Source: Mytilisepta virgata (Eukaryota > Mollusca > Bivalvia > Mytilida > Mytilidae). From it: a DNA stretch of 64,000 nucleotides. The stretch covers positions 101,284,513 through 101,348,512 of the forward strand of contig CM051521.1 in NCBI GenBank assembly GCA_028015205.1, written 5' to 3'. Position 1 is the stretch's first letter, and each line of letters opens with the position of its first letter. The notes below the pieces were generated by a model. It was not told the origin of the DNA. It searched no databases and saw only the letters and a list, made by a program, of their open reading frames with translations. Both the position numbers and the translations under genes were made by a program. Positions 58,401 through 62,796 of the stretch are shown one piece after another.

Positions 58401-60926
58401 ATTCATTCTGATTGGACCTATCTTCAAAGCTCTTCTTGTCAGAAACTACCAAGCTAATTGAAATGTTTTTATGTAGGAATGATCATTCGATAGACCAATA
58501 CAAAATATATGTTTTATGTGCCGATTGGGAATTCAAGATGGTTGCCAGATCTGTACTTAGTTTAACATGGAACCTAGGGGGAAATTTGTACAAAGGTCTT
58601 CTTGTCAGAACTACCAAGCTAATTGAAATATTTTAATGTATGAACAAGCATTGGATGAACCTCTACAAAACCTATGTTTTTTTATGCCGATCAGAAATTC
58701 AAGATGGCTGCCACAGCCGGACTTAATGTAACATTGGAATCTATTGGGAATTTTGTACAAATGTCTTCTTGTCAAAAACTACCAAGCCAATTGAAATGAT
58801 TTGATTTGTGAATGATCCTTTGATAGACAACTACAAAATTTATGTTTTTTGTGCCGATTGGATATTCAGCATGGCTACCAGGGGCAGATAATTCGTTCTG
58901 ATTGGACTTATCTTTAAAGCTCTACTTGTTAGAAACTACTGAGACAATTGAATTGATTCGTTGCATGAATGATCCTTGGATAGACCTCTACAAAGTTTAT
59001 GTTTTTTTTGTTGATCGGAAAATTCAAGATGGCCTCCACAGCCGGACTAAGTTTAACATTGGAACCTATGGGGAAATTTGTTCAAAGGTCTTATTATCAG
59101 AATGAAATGTTTTTATGAACAATGTATGAACAAGCATTGGATGAACTTTTACAAATCTTATATTTTTTGTGCCAATCGGAAATTCAAGATGAATGCCACA
59201 GCCGGACTTAGTTTAACATTAGAGTCTATGGGGAATTTTGTTCAAAGGTCTTCTTGTCAGAAACTACCAAGCCAATTGAAATGTTTTTATGTACGAATGA
59301 TCATTTGATAGACCACTACAAAATTTTTTATGTGCCGATCAGATATTCAATATGGCCACCACAGCAAGACTTGGTTTAACATTGAACCCTATGGGAAATT
59401 TGTACAAAGGTTATCTTGTCAGAAACTAACAAGCCATTGAAATATTTTTCTGTATGAACAAGCATTGGATGAACCTCTACAAAAGGTATGTTTTTTGTGC
59501 TGATTGGAAATTCAAGATGGTTGCCACATCCGTATTTAGTTTAACATTGGAACCTATCAGGAAATTTGTACAAAGGTCTTCTTGTCAGAACTATCAAGCC
59601 AATTGAAATATTTTTATGTATAAACAAGCATTGGATGAACCTCTACGATAGTTATGTTTTTTTTATGCCGATTTGAATTCAAGATGGTCGTCACAGCCAG
59701 ATTAGTTTTACATAGGACCCAATGGGGAAATTTGTTAGGAAATACTAAGCCAATTGAAATGTTTTTGTGGCATGAAGATCCTTGGATAAATGTCTGCTAC
59801 AAAAGTTGTTTTCGTGCCGATCGGAATCCAAGCTAGCTGCCACAGCTGGACTTAGTTTAACATTTTTAACATTGGACCCCGGAAGAATTCTTAACATATC
59901 TTATCTAGAAGTGCTGGACACTGTAGAACAAAAATTCCTTACAGATCCTATCTAGAAGTGCTTTGTCAGTTGTGGTCACCTAAAATCCAGGTGAGCGATT
60001 CAGGCTCCATAGTTTCTGGGTATAATGTTTTTGTCCATTCTGTCTGTTTTTCTCTTAGGCCAACTGTCCATTGTCTGTCCTTACCTCATCCATCGCCATC
60101 AGCTCCTGGATAGCACCTTCAATTTTTTCACAGTTCCTCTTTAAATTTGTGAAAAAAAAGTGAACATAAAAATTAATATGCAATAGGATCAAAGTATACT
60201 GTTCCATTTCATGTGGGAGCATGGGATATGTGAACTTACCCAATAATAGTTCTTTCATGTTTCTGTATTGTGTCTTACACTTCTGCCCTTTTAACTGGAT
60301 TTTCCAGTGTTTTTAGTTTTGTGATGTGTGGCAGGTGGGCAGGCAGCTCAAAACAGTGATGTAAAAGAGTCAGATGTGTTCTTTGATACCTCATATATTT
60401 TTGCAAAATATATTATTCAAAATTATCATAAGTCCCTAACATTGATTAACATATGTACAGCTTTTGATGATTTTTACATAATTTTACATACCTTTAGTAT
60501 ATAGCCAAAGATCAGTAGCTAAATTTGACTTAACAAGCATTCTATCTTTGATGTGAAAAACTTGCTACGTTTCCAACTGTAAAATGTTCTGTCAAAGGAG
60601 TATTTGATTTGTCTGTTAAAAGTTTCACCATTTTTTTTTACAGATTCTTTACCATATAAATGTTATTGTTAAGTATTATTGTGAAAATATTGTAAAATAT
60701 GAAAGAACAATTATAATTCATTACTGATTATTAATAGAGGTGTTTTTTATAAATGTTTTGTTATGTTATAACTTTTCCCTATTTTTCAGAAAATTTACGG
60801 GATGAAATTATGAACTCAGGATTAACCAATATTGTCAAAAGTTTGAAGGAGCACAGAGATGAAAAAGTACGGGAAAATGCTAGTGCAGTATTAACTACAA
60901 TTGAAGAAATGCCACTAGAAAGATGA
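16361..60926 (+). CDS. RAP1GDS1: Rap1 GTPase-GDP dissociation stimulator 1 (SmgGDS), complete gene, 14 coding exons
   Basis: Armadillo-repeat protein that acts in the cytosol as chaperone and exchange factor for small GTPases with polybasic C-termini (RhoA, Rac1, Rap1, K-Ras in vertebrates). I joined exons 16361-16480, 20107-20241, 23632-23757, 37133-37279, 39661-39789, 40510-40635, 43241-43384, 44649-44780, 47148-47279, 48012-48137, 54258-54347, 55519-55695, 56248-56376 and 60790-60926. All have AG/GT borders and every intron is phase 1, splitting a codon after its first G. From ATG 16378 this gives 610 residues, against about 607 for the human long isoform. Segments that match the human protein include GALAVGNFARN, SALRNLAIP, KLLGVLRMLVD and TSEHIVMQNEALMAL. 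The protein is almost wholly ARM repeats with no signal peptide or membrane segment. The start is inferred: the AG at 16359-16360 could be an acceptor, so a 5' exon may exist upstream; ATG 16378 gives the family length. Confidence 0.95.
17076..17521 (+). mobile_element. Repeat fragment with about 2.4 copies of a ~181-bp unit
   Basis: TGCGCAACTCTGTCCGTCCG is followed by units that repeat CATACTTTGTGTAATCTG at 17111, 17292 and 17474 and TTTTTGCATGTTGAAC..AGCC between them. The array stops abruptly where the GGGCCCC element begins and does not resume after it. Confidence 0.6.
17522..18345. mobile_element. GGGCCCCGCC-family element with ~165-bp core units
   Basis: Ends AGGGCCCCGCC and GGCGGGGCCCT are perfect inverted copies, each next to a T run. 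Near the left end are a hairpin CGCCATG-GGA-CATGGCG and CCCTCTGTCTGTCCGTCAGC. The core holds about four units, GTCGTATGATAACTT recurring at 17602, 17764, 17933 and (mutated) 18104, with GAAAAAATGCATATTTTGAG in each. Confidence 0.7.
18664..19022 (+). mobile_element. tRNA-derived SINE (family 2), full-length
   Basis: Flanked by a perfect 12-bp target duplication TCTTCTGAAACC (18652-18663 and 19023-19034). Head GGCCGCCTTGGTGGTCTTGT with A box TGGTCTTGTGG (18675-18685) and B box GGTTCGATCC (18717-18726); a conserved body; 3' end GGACGTTAAACAATAATTCA plus (TCCA)n tail. This is a tRNA-like pol III promoter in a LINE-mobilised SINE. Confidence 0.88.
19409..20054 (+). mobile_element. AGCTCACC-family dispersed element, copy 4
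   Basis: TTTTAGCTGACCTTGCCAAA start, GGCCAAGTGAGC foldback partner, TTGGCGTCCGTCGTCCGTCC, then about three ~166-bp units (CATCTCCTCTGAAACTAC, GGAATGATGTATGGAAGGTC). Ends ...GAGCCTCTAGTTT without a complete right subterminal repeat, so the 3' side is partly deleted. It lies in RAP1GDS1 intron 1, about 50 bp before exon 2. Confidence 0.7.
20107..20241 (+). CDS. RAP1GDS1: RAP1GDS1 exon 2, residues 35-79
   Basis: 135 nt, phase 1 at both ends, acceptor tatatttag and donor GTAAGT. It encodes an ARM unit with ESGMLDDLYNIL and KVIQVLAELAK, matching human ASGILQLFASLL and KVANIIAEVAK. Confidence 0.93.
21131..22440 (-). mobile_element. Element with a 161-bp tandem core (AACCGGATTTTC family)
   Basis: Inverted 12-bp subterminal repeats AACCGGATTTTC (21156) and GAAAATCCGGTT (22424). 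On the - strand it starts TTTTTAACCGG, includes a GGACGGACGG stretch, then the array, and ends with hairpin GCTGTC-ATTC-GACAGC followed by CTCTTGTTAG. The layout (inverted ends, tandem core, 3' hairpin) is that of molluscan pearl/Helentron-type elements. Confidence 0.75.
21224..22345. repeat. 161-bp tandem array, about 7 units
   Basis: Unit contains AAGAACCATAACTCCTGAAC, GTGAAAGTGAAAATCGTC, GACCTCCATTTTGT, TTTGAAAAGCTTTGG and TTATCACACGGACACCACT. Boundaries recur exactly every 161 bp (for example 21406, 21567, 21728, 21889, 22050). Units differ by only a few bases, so the array is recently homogenised. Confidence 0.92.
22600..23348 (-). mobile_element. ATCCCTGCACT-family element with ~145-150-bp core units
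   Basis: Ends carry inverted ATCCCTGCACT (22603) and AGTGCAGGGAT (23333). Near the right end lies GACAGACGGACCGTCAGACG, that is TCCGTC repeats on the - strand. The core repeats AAATTGGAACCC, CTTATTGCACATCTACA and AAATGAAAAATGAA four or five times with heavy divergence. It abuts the 161-bp element. Confidence 0.6.
23632..23757 (+). CDS. RAP1GDS1: RAP1GDS1 exon 3, residues 80-121
   Basis: 126 nt, phase 1/1, donor GTGAGT. It encodes one ARM repeat; RVPCVNQGFVPILLPIL and TLGNICFEN match human RIPCVDAGLISPLVQLL and ALGNICYDS. The 13.4-kb intron 3 follows. Confidence 0.95.
24097..25213. mobile_element. hAT-like DNA transposon relic
   Basis: Termini CAGGGCTCACCA and TGGTGAGCCCTG are perfect 12-bp inverted repeats with the CAGGG start common in hAT elements. 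Subterminal ACAGGGAGACT blocks on the left face ACAGGGCGACT blocks on the right. No transposase is recognisable in the 1.1 kb interior. The expected 8-bp target duplication is not clear. Confidence 0.55.
25228..25724. mobile_element. 497-bp MITE with ~80-bp terminal inverted repeats
   Basis: CACAGGCACTAGACGTTCTA at the left (25228) returns inverted as TAGAACGTCTAGTGCCTGTG at the right (to 25724); pairing runs nearly perfectly for about 80 bp on each side. A 7-bp target duplication TAATATG flanks it (25221-25227, 25725-25731). The interior has duplicated GGCGGGCAATATCC and no coding potential. Near-identical arms suggest recent insertion. Confidence 0.85.
25732..28467. other. RAP1GDS1 intron 3, AT-rich, no recognised feature
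   Basis: No exon, repeat end or structured RNA recognised on either strand. Confidence 0.35.
28468..29316. mobile_element. Tc1/mariner-superfamily relic, pogo-like ends
   Basis: Left end TATACAATTGAACATC...TCTCGAA and the reverse of the right end TATACATTCAAACCTCGTTA...GTCGAA align as diverged inverted repeats with TA flanks. Both have the TCGAA / CGGATAA vocabulary of pogo/Tigger termini (CGGATGACTCGAAGCCCGGA on the right, AACTCGAG on the left). No DDE transposase is visible in 0.85 kb. Confidence 0.45.
29630..30937. repeat. 146-bp tandem array, about 9 units
   Basis: ATTGAC (or its variant) recurs at 29654, 29800, 29946, 30091, 30237, 30383, 30529, 30675 and 30821, a period of 146 bp (one 145). 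The unit contains AGGTTAAGTTTTACGTCCGA, ATACCAAGGGACCTACA, ATTACTTGGTGTGAGG and ATTAGGTCACTCTGACCTAC. Two inverted repeats per unit: ACCAAG...CTTGGT and TAGGTCA...TGACCTA. The last unit is degraded. Lies in RAP1GDS1 intron 3. Confidence 0.93.
30938..34190. other. RAP1GDS1 intron 3, AT-rich, little structure
   Basis: No exon or complete element seen. Around 33855-33915 a TTTTTAGTTTTGTAATGTAT-like phrase resembles 60308-60365. Confidence 0.3.
34191..34456 (+). mobile_element. SINE family 2, 5'-truncated copy
   Basis: Starts inside the tRNA-like head at CGCTTTGAGTGCAGAAGGTC, keeps B box GGGTTCGATCCCCGGC, then the shared body (CAAACCAAAGACATTAAAAT, GGTGATATGTCTTC, CGTGAGCTAGCACGT, GTGTTGGTCTAGTACAAAAC). 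The A box and the (TCCA)n tail are missing. Confidence 0.75.
34457..36384. other. RAP1GDS1 intron 3, AT-rich
   Basis: No feature recognised apart from an 18-C run at 36093-36110, a likely assembly weak point. Confidence 0.3.
36385..36772 (-). pseudogene. Reverse-transcriptase fragment (GIPMGTN family), decayed second copy
   Basis: The - strand reads GINMGTNSAHLIANIFVNC, then NHDKF, CRYLDD, and NGAIHTKIYDKRDNFNFPITN with NFPFF. Every block aligns in order with the + strand fragment at 9499-9915 (MGTNNAPIIAELFLYC, NHDKL, CRYLDD, ENGEIH, NF..L..PF). Stops and shifts show decay. Confidence 0.7.
37133..37279 (+). CDS. RAP1GDS1: RAP1GDS1 exon 4, residues 122-170 (equivalent of the human ARM C cassette)
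   Basis: 147 nt, phase 1/1, after a strong polypyrimidine acceptor (nine T then cag); donor GTAAAT. It encodes DEGRNAVDSFEG...ACGFLLNLTN, matching human HEGRSAVDQAGG...FCGMLMNYSN. In human this 49-residue exon is skipped to give SmgGDS-558 instead of SmgGDS-607. The length here is identical, so skipping would keep the frame. Confidence 0.94.
37326..37786 (+). mobile_element. SINE family 2 copy with an internal 44-bp expansion
   Basis: A degraded head (AGTGTGGAAGGTCCAGGATTC), then the family body, ending GGATGTTAAACAATAATCCA and (TCCA)n. GTCAGAATAA...TTTCTGGGTGGGGTGATATG...CTTCCTGT occurs four times with starts at 37456, 37501, 37545 and 37589 (period 44-45). Other copies have it once. It starts about 45 bp after RAP1GDS1 exon 4. 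Confidence 0.78.
37787..39660. other. RAP1GDS1 intron 4, AT-rich
   Basis: No repeat end or other exon recognised; the 114-codon open frame on the - strand at 39113-39457 shows no family features. Confidence 0.3.
39661..39789 (+). CDS. RAP1GDS1: RAP1GDS1 exon 5, residues 171-213
   Basis: 129 nt, phase 1/1, acceptor aattttacag, donor GTATTG. One ARM repeat (LDEGVLDMLDQYL, CNMVLLTVSSFAD). It corresponds to human SLQAQLINMGVIPTLVKLL...VAFGNLAE and is among the less conserved units. Confidence 0.88.
40510..40635 (+). CDS. RAP1GDS1: RAP1GDS1 exon 6, residues 214-255
   Basis: 126 nt, phase 1/1, acceptor tgttttcag, donor GTATGT. Encodes CRDKLVKSNLCSTIVNLLQ...DTVLDILINMSEW, aligning with human SKEQFASTNIAEELVKLFK...MIFEVLAPLAE. 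Identity is low, but length, phase and hydrophobic pattern fit one ARM repeat. Confidence 0.86.
41305..42940 (+). repeat. 59-bp tandem array, about 28 units, in RAP1GDS1 intron 6
   Basis: Unit: GTTCATGGCTTGTTGGCAGT, GTTCAAATCTACAGTTAGTA, TTATCTCTGCATTTCAACA (59 bp in total), for example GTTCATG at 41335 and 41394. Variants (TTGGAAG, TTTGAAG, TTGACAG; CTGGATT, CTACATT) recur in blocks, and a multi-unit block near 41500-41700 reappears near 42400-42600, so larger segments were duplicated too. There are no spacers. Confidence 0.95.
43241..43384 (+). CDS. RAP1GDS1: RAP1GDS1 exon 7, residues 256-303
   Basis: 144 nt, phase 1/1, acceptor ttttttacag. KMASDLLVLLLTG matches human KTASDLMVLLLLG. Two in-phase donors exist (after 43381 and after 43384). 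The second keeps the glycine that makes the TGDKSM join match human LGDESM, so I chose it. The exon follows the 59-bp array of intron 6. Confidence 0.9.
43385..44648. other. RAP1GDS1 intron 7
   Basis: No element recognised. A small inverted pair TTGATCCTT / AAGGATCA flanks about 44331-44413. Confidence 0.3.
44649..44780 (+). CDS. RAP1GDS1: RAP1GDS1 exon 8, residues 304-347
   Basis: 132 nt, phase 1/1, acceptor atattttgtag, donor GTAATA. It encodes DKSMETLFKDGEGPVF and LSGALAVGNFARN, one of the best conserved ARM segments (human ESMQKLFEGGKGSVF, LAGALAIANFARN). The two asparagines of NFARN are kept; they sit in the repeat groove of the family. A dispersed repeat begins about 17 bp after this donor. 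Confidence 0.96.
45511..46350 (+). mobile_element. G-run-rich element (TGCGGTCGTAT family) nested in AGCTCACC copy 5
   Basis: Starts TATACGTATGAAGTATGAAG, then (GTC)n at 45533-45553; ends GCTCTGCGGTCGTATCCAGC, TGCGCTCACGAAGC. Host sequence TGTTTTT before and TTGGCTTATAACTTAAAAAC after it are contiguous in the sister unit at about 45017-45055. The family's usual ATACGACCGCA start is mutated or lost here. Its phrases (GGGGGGG with GTGTATTGCACAAA) recall abundant Mytilus repeats. Confidence 0.6.
45810..46109 (+). repeat. Cluster of five long G runs
   Basis: G runs at 45810-45827 (18), 45865-45876 (12), 45947-45956 (10), 46003-46022 (20) and 46096-46109 (14) on the + strand, which is the sense strand of RAP1GDS1 intron 8. 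Strong G-quadruplex potential; homopolymer lengths may be inexact. Confidence 0.85.
47148..47279 (+). CDS. RAP1GDS1: RAP1GDS1 exon 9, residues 348-391
   Basis: 132 nt, phase 1/1, acceptor catattgtag, donor GTAGGT. LVEEGVVEKLLSVL and HAILSALRNLAIP match human MVDNGIVEKLMDLL and HAALSALRNLAIP almost residue for residue. Confidence 0.96.
47376..47555 (-). mobile_element. SINE family 1, degenerate copy
   Basis: TTTTTATTGG, CTTGTCAGTTAAGATTAGAT, TCAAACACACCTCACCATAA, CAGGTGATTATTTAGTAC and ACTACCTAGATCACTGCAAC follow the order of the copy at 2731-2991 with many changes. Lies in RAP1GDS1 intron 9. Confidence 0.6.
48012..48137 (+). CDS. RAP1GDS1: RAP1GDS1 exon 10, residues 392-433
   Basis: 126 nt, phase 1/1, acceptor ttttatttcag, donor GTATTT. 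VSNKQILVQYGVVDAVMSL and FKLLGVLRMLVDGQ match human VINKAKMLSAGVTEAVLKF and FKLLGTLRMLIDAQ. A 6.1-kb intron follows. Confidence 0.95.
48138..50560. other. RAP1GDS1 intron 10, first part
   Basis: No repeat end, exon or RNA recognised. Confidence 0.3.
50561..50827 (+). repeat. Degenerate short tandem repeat (CTACTGTACAGGATG)
   Basis: CTGTACARGATGNTGTATT and ACAGAACTTCATTTAA phrases recur five to six times at irregular spacing of about 30-65 bp. An old, diverged array. Confidence 0.55.
50878..51312 (+). mobile_element. TATGCCC-family dispersed element
   Basis: Opens TTTTTATGCCCAGTAGGTAA with GGCATATAG, then TCTGTCCATTTGTCTGTCC. Ends GGCGGGGCATGTA (inverted ATGCCC), hairpin TGTCC-ATT-GGACA, then ATATATACTTGTT. 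Two core phrases AAGTTCAGGTTGAAGGTAGT / AAGGTTCAGGTTTAAGGTAG show a duplicated core. Confidence 0.65.
51759..52465. mobile_element. 707-bp element with long imperfect inverted ends (CAGGGATCCAAATAAG)
   Basis: Left CAGGGATCCAAATAAG faces right CTTATTTTGATCCTTG; inside, AACTGGGCTACAAG and GGTAGCCCAG on the left face AGTTGGGCTACCAG, TAGTAGCCCAG and GGGTGACTGGGCGACTGC on the right. CAAGC sits directly outside both ends, a possible 5-bp target duplication. No transposase. The vocabulary resembles the hAT-like relic at 24097. Confidence 0.55.
52546..52677. mobile_element. 132-bp MITE
   Basis: ATACTGTATTTTCTGGACTA at the left and TAGGCTGGAAAATACTGTAT at the right form about 20-bp inverted ends with few mismatches; ATAAGTC / GACCTATAG continue the pairing. 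Too short to code for anything. Confidence 0.65.
53797..53922. mobile_element. Fold-back element, about 55-bp arms
   Basis: AGAATAATAGTTAGTTTTG...ATACTGACTATATCTTGTGG, AATATCTA on the left pair with TAGATATT, CCACATGATATAGTCAGTAT...CGAAACTACCTATTATTCT on the right. The loop holds GAGCCCGAAGGGTGAG. Few mismatches. Lies in RAP1GDS1 intron 10. Confidence 0.75.
54145..54196. repeat. Perfect 13-bp inverted repeat with a 26-nt loop
   Basis: GCCTAATATTTTC (54145-54157) and GAAAATATTAGGC (54184-54196). With 53797-53922 it may form the two ends of one roughly 400-bp element that includes ATTGGACAATCAG and CCGCATTACGTCAC. The second arm ends about 60 bp upstream of exon 11. Confidence 0.6.
54258..54347 (+). 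CDS. RAP1GDS1: RAP1GDS1 exon 11, residues 434-463 (short exon)
   Basis: 90 nt, phase 1/1, acceptor tattttcag, donor GTATTT. Encodes VAVQLGNNRDFLSKLVKWCE and DEHAGVQG, matching human AAEQLGKNVKLVERLVEWCE and KDHAGVMG. It is only 30 codons, less than a full ARM repeat; the rest of the unit is in exon 12. A fold-back element ends about 60 bp upstream of its acceptor. Confidence 0.94.
55225..55440 (+). mobile_element. SINE family 2, shortened copy with target duplication
   Basis: Head ACCATGGTGGTCTCATGGTA, GCCTGCTCGCCTTGAGTG, body GACATTAAAATTGATATTTG, tail AATAATCCATCC. CATATTCCCTAAACC before (55211) and CATATTCCCTAACC after (55441) form a 14-15-bp target duplication. The middle of the body is deleted. 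Lies in RAP1GDS1 intron 11. Confidence 0.78.
55519..55695 (+). CDS. RAP1GDS1: RAP1GDS1 exon 12, residues 464-522 (long exon)
   Basis: 177 nt, phase 1/1, acceptor tggatattttag, weak donor GTTAAT. Encodes GEASRMLAWLVKNG, IVREDGIQPLVNM and TSEHIVMQNEALMALTLIAS. The last segment is nearly invariant against human TSEHVIMQNEALVALALIAA. This is the longest internal exon (59 codons), the counterpart of the short exon 11. Confidence 0.96.
56248..56376 (+). CDS. RAP1GDS1: RAP1GDS1 exon 13, residues 523-565
   Basis: 129 nt, phase 1/1, acceptor atttcattag, donor GTTAGT. One ARM repeat: ALQLKEAELAETIINLL and ILCNTLVLTKTVCEA, aligning with human KDLESAKLVQILHRLL and IKYNSMVLICALMGS. Confidence 0.88.
56377..58192. 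other. RAP1GDS1 intron 13, first part
   Basis: Mostly featureless. At 57308-57480 a decayed AGCTCACC-like start (TTTGCTCACCTAGCAAAAGT, GTAAGATTTTGTCATTATT, CTGCTTTGAAACCATTGGGC) suggests an older copy of that family. Confidence 0.4.
58193..60016 (+). mobile_element. AGCTCACC-family dispersed element, copy 6, about ten ~162-bp core units
   Basis: TTTTTTAGCTCACCTGGCC, GGCCATGAAAGG, then units repeating TGCCGATNGGAAATTCAAGA near 58362, 58519, 58685, 58851, 59010, 59168, 59331, 59497, 59666 and 59815. Each has AAGATGGCTGCCACAGCCGG, CTTAGTTTAACATTGGAACC and GTCTTCTTGTCAGAAACTAC. Ends CCAGGTGAGCGATTCAGGCT then CCATAGTTT; the final hairpin is broken. The longest core among the copies. Confidence 0.8.
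60790..60926 (+). CDS. RAP1GDS1: RAP1GDS1 exon 14 (terminal coding exon), residues 566-610
   Basis: Acceptor ccctatttttcag, then ENLRDEIMNSGLTNIVKSL...ENASAVLTTIEEMPLER and TGA at 60924-60926. It corresponds to human CLHKEVQDLAFLDVVSKL...AQQASLTEQRL. The C-terminus is short and ends right after the last helix, as in the family. Confidence 0.92.
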
Positions 60927-61240
60927 TAATAAGATGTTCAACAACAATAAATTAGAAATGGTACAGGAACAAAGAATACTTATTGATAACTAAGAATAAT
61001 GAAATGTTTGAATATGATCAGTTTTATTTAGTATGGAGATTTTAAGGACGTTAGAGTGTCAGTATTTTCTGAGATGATAAATAGAACATTGTGTATGAGT
61101 TGTTGAACTGTTTTAGTTTTAATTGTTTACTGTGAATCTGTCCAATGTTATAGGGAGACAGTACCTATTACAATTATTTTGCATCCATCATATGTCTTTA
61201 TAAGTTACTTGTAAATAAATGATAACCCTGTAGTATGAAA
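60927..61240 (+). promoter_or_regulatory. RAP1GDS1: RAP1GDS1 3' UTR and candidate poly(A) signal
   Basis: AT-rich sequence after the stop. A canonical AATAAA lies at 61214-61219, about 290 nt downstream of TGA. Others at 60946-60951 (very close to the stop) and 61407-61412 are possible alternatives. Which is used cannot be told from sequence. Confidence 0.4.
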
Positions 61241-61624
61241 TTTTAGATCTCCTCATAATTAAATGACCCTTTGTGAAAGATGTCAGCCATTACACATAAA
61301 TTGAATAACTCTATATCAAAAATCTTATTTAATACCTTTACTTCTGGTGATGTTGGATCTAGAAATGGTGAAGACTGAGCTTTTTCGATTTAGGCTGGGA
61401 TTTTGAAATAAACCAACAATCTTCAAAAATTTGAATAATTTTAGTGTGAGATTTCGTAATAGCAAGAAAAAGCAAGGAAATAGTTGTGTGAAAGGAGTCT
61501 CCGTTCTAAAGTGTGAAACATGTAATATATACAGACAGTTGTCCCTTGGTTGTCACTTTCTCAATTCTAGGTCATATTGTCATCACTTCAAACTGTCTCT
61601 CTTGCCATTAGGATATCTAGTTTA

Positions 61625-62796
61625 AAAAATATGTCTGATGACCCTGCCTGCCAACCAGCATGGCCGACATAGCTAAAAATATAAAATTTGGGTTAACTGC
61701 AGTTTCTGTCTTATATCTCAAAAACTAAAGCATTTAGGGCAAAACTGACGGGTAAAATGTTCATCAGGTCAAGAACTACCTGTCATAAAATTTTCAGATG
61801 AATCGGTCAACTCTTTGTTGGGTTATTGCCCCTGAATTGTTAATTTTAAATATAATATCTTGAATATTATTATAGATAAAGACAAACTGTACGATGCAAA
61901 AATGTTCAGCAAAGTAAGATCTACAAATAAGTCAACATAACCAAAACCAATGATTGACCTCTAATAGGAGTTTTTGCCCTTTAAAGACGGTGTGCGGCAT
62001 GAACTTTCCCTTCAAGATCTCCTCTGAAACCACTTGGCAAATTGGGACCAAACTTTGGTGGAATGGTCCTTGGGTGGCCCCTTCCAAAGTTGTGTCCAGC
62101 ATCCCTGACTTCCAACCAACATGGCTGCTGTGATTAAAAATAGAAAAAAGGGGGTGGGGATTGAATTTAAAAAATCTTCTCCTATGTAATTACATGGCCA
62201 ATTGGAACCAGACTTGACAGCAATTGTCAGTAGATGGTCCTCTTTCAGTGTTGTGTCTGATGACCCGGACGATTAACCAAGATTGCTGCCACAATTTCAT
62301 TTAAAAATTTTTTGTCTGAAACCACTTTACCAATTAGAACTAGACTTGAAAATAATGGTCTTTAGATGGTCCTCTTTCAGAAATGTGTATGATGACCTGG
62401 ACTGTCAACCAAGATGGCCGCCACAGCCAAACTTAGTTTAACATAGGACCTTATGGGAAAATTCATTAGAAAATCATCTTGTCTAAAACAATTGAGCCTA
62501 TTTTAACCAAACTTGGCAGAAATTTGTCAGATGACCCGGAATGTCAACAAAGGTGGCCACCAGAGTCGAACTTAGTTTAACATAGGACCCTATGGGAAAA
62601 ATTCATTTAAAAAATCTTCTTGTCTCAAGCACTCAGCCAACTGGAACCAGACTTGGCAGCCATTGTTATTAGATTGTCCTCTTTCAGAATTATGTCCAAT
62701 AATACAGACATTTGTTTCTTAGGTGCTTTTATGGCTGTTGATTGGCAAATTGAATCAAGGTGAGCGATACAACCTCCTGGGAGCCTCTAGTTTTAT
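61625..62796 (+). mobile_element. AGCTCACC-family dispersed element, copy 7, 5'-truncated
   Basis: No AGCTCACC start is visible. The core shares phrases with copy 1 (GATGACCTGGACTGTCAACC, AAGATGGCCGCCACAGCCAA, ATGGTCCTCTTTCAG). Ends AAGGTGAGCGATACAACCTC, CTGGGAGCC, TCTAGTTTT at 62757-62796. Lies about 0.4 kb beyond the RAP1GDS1 poly(A) region. Confidence 0.68.
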
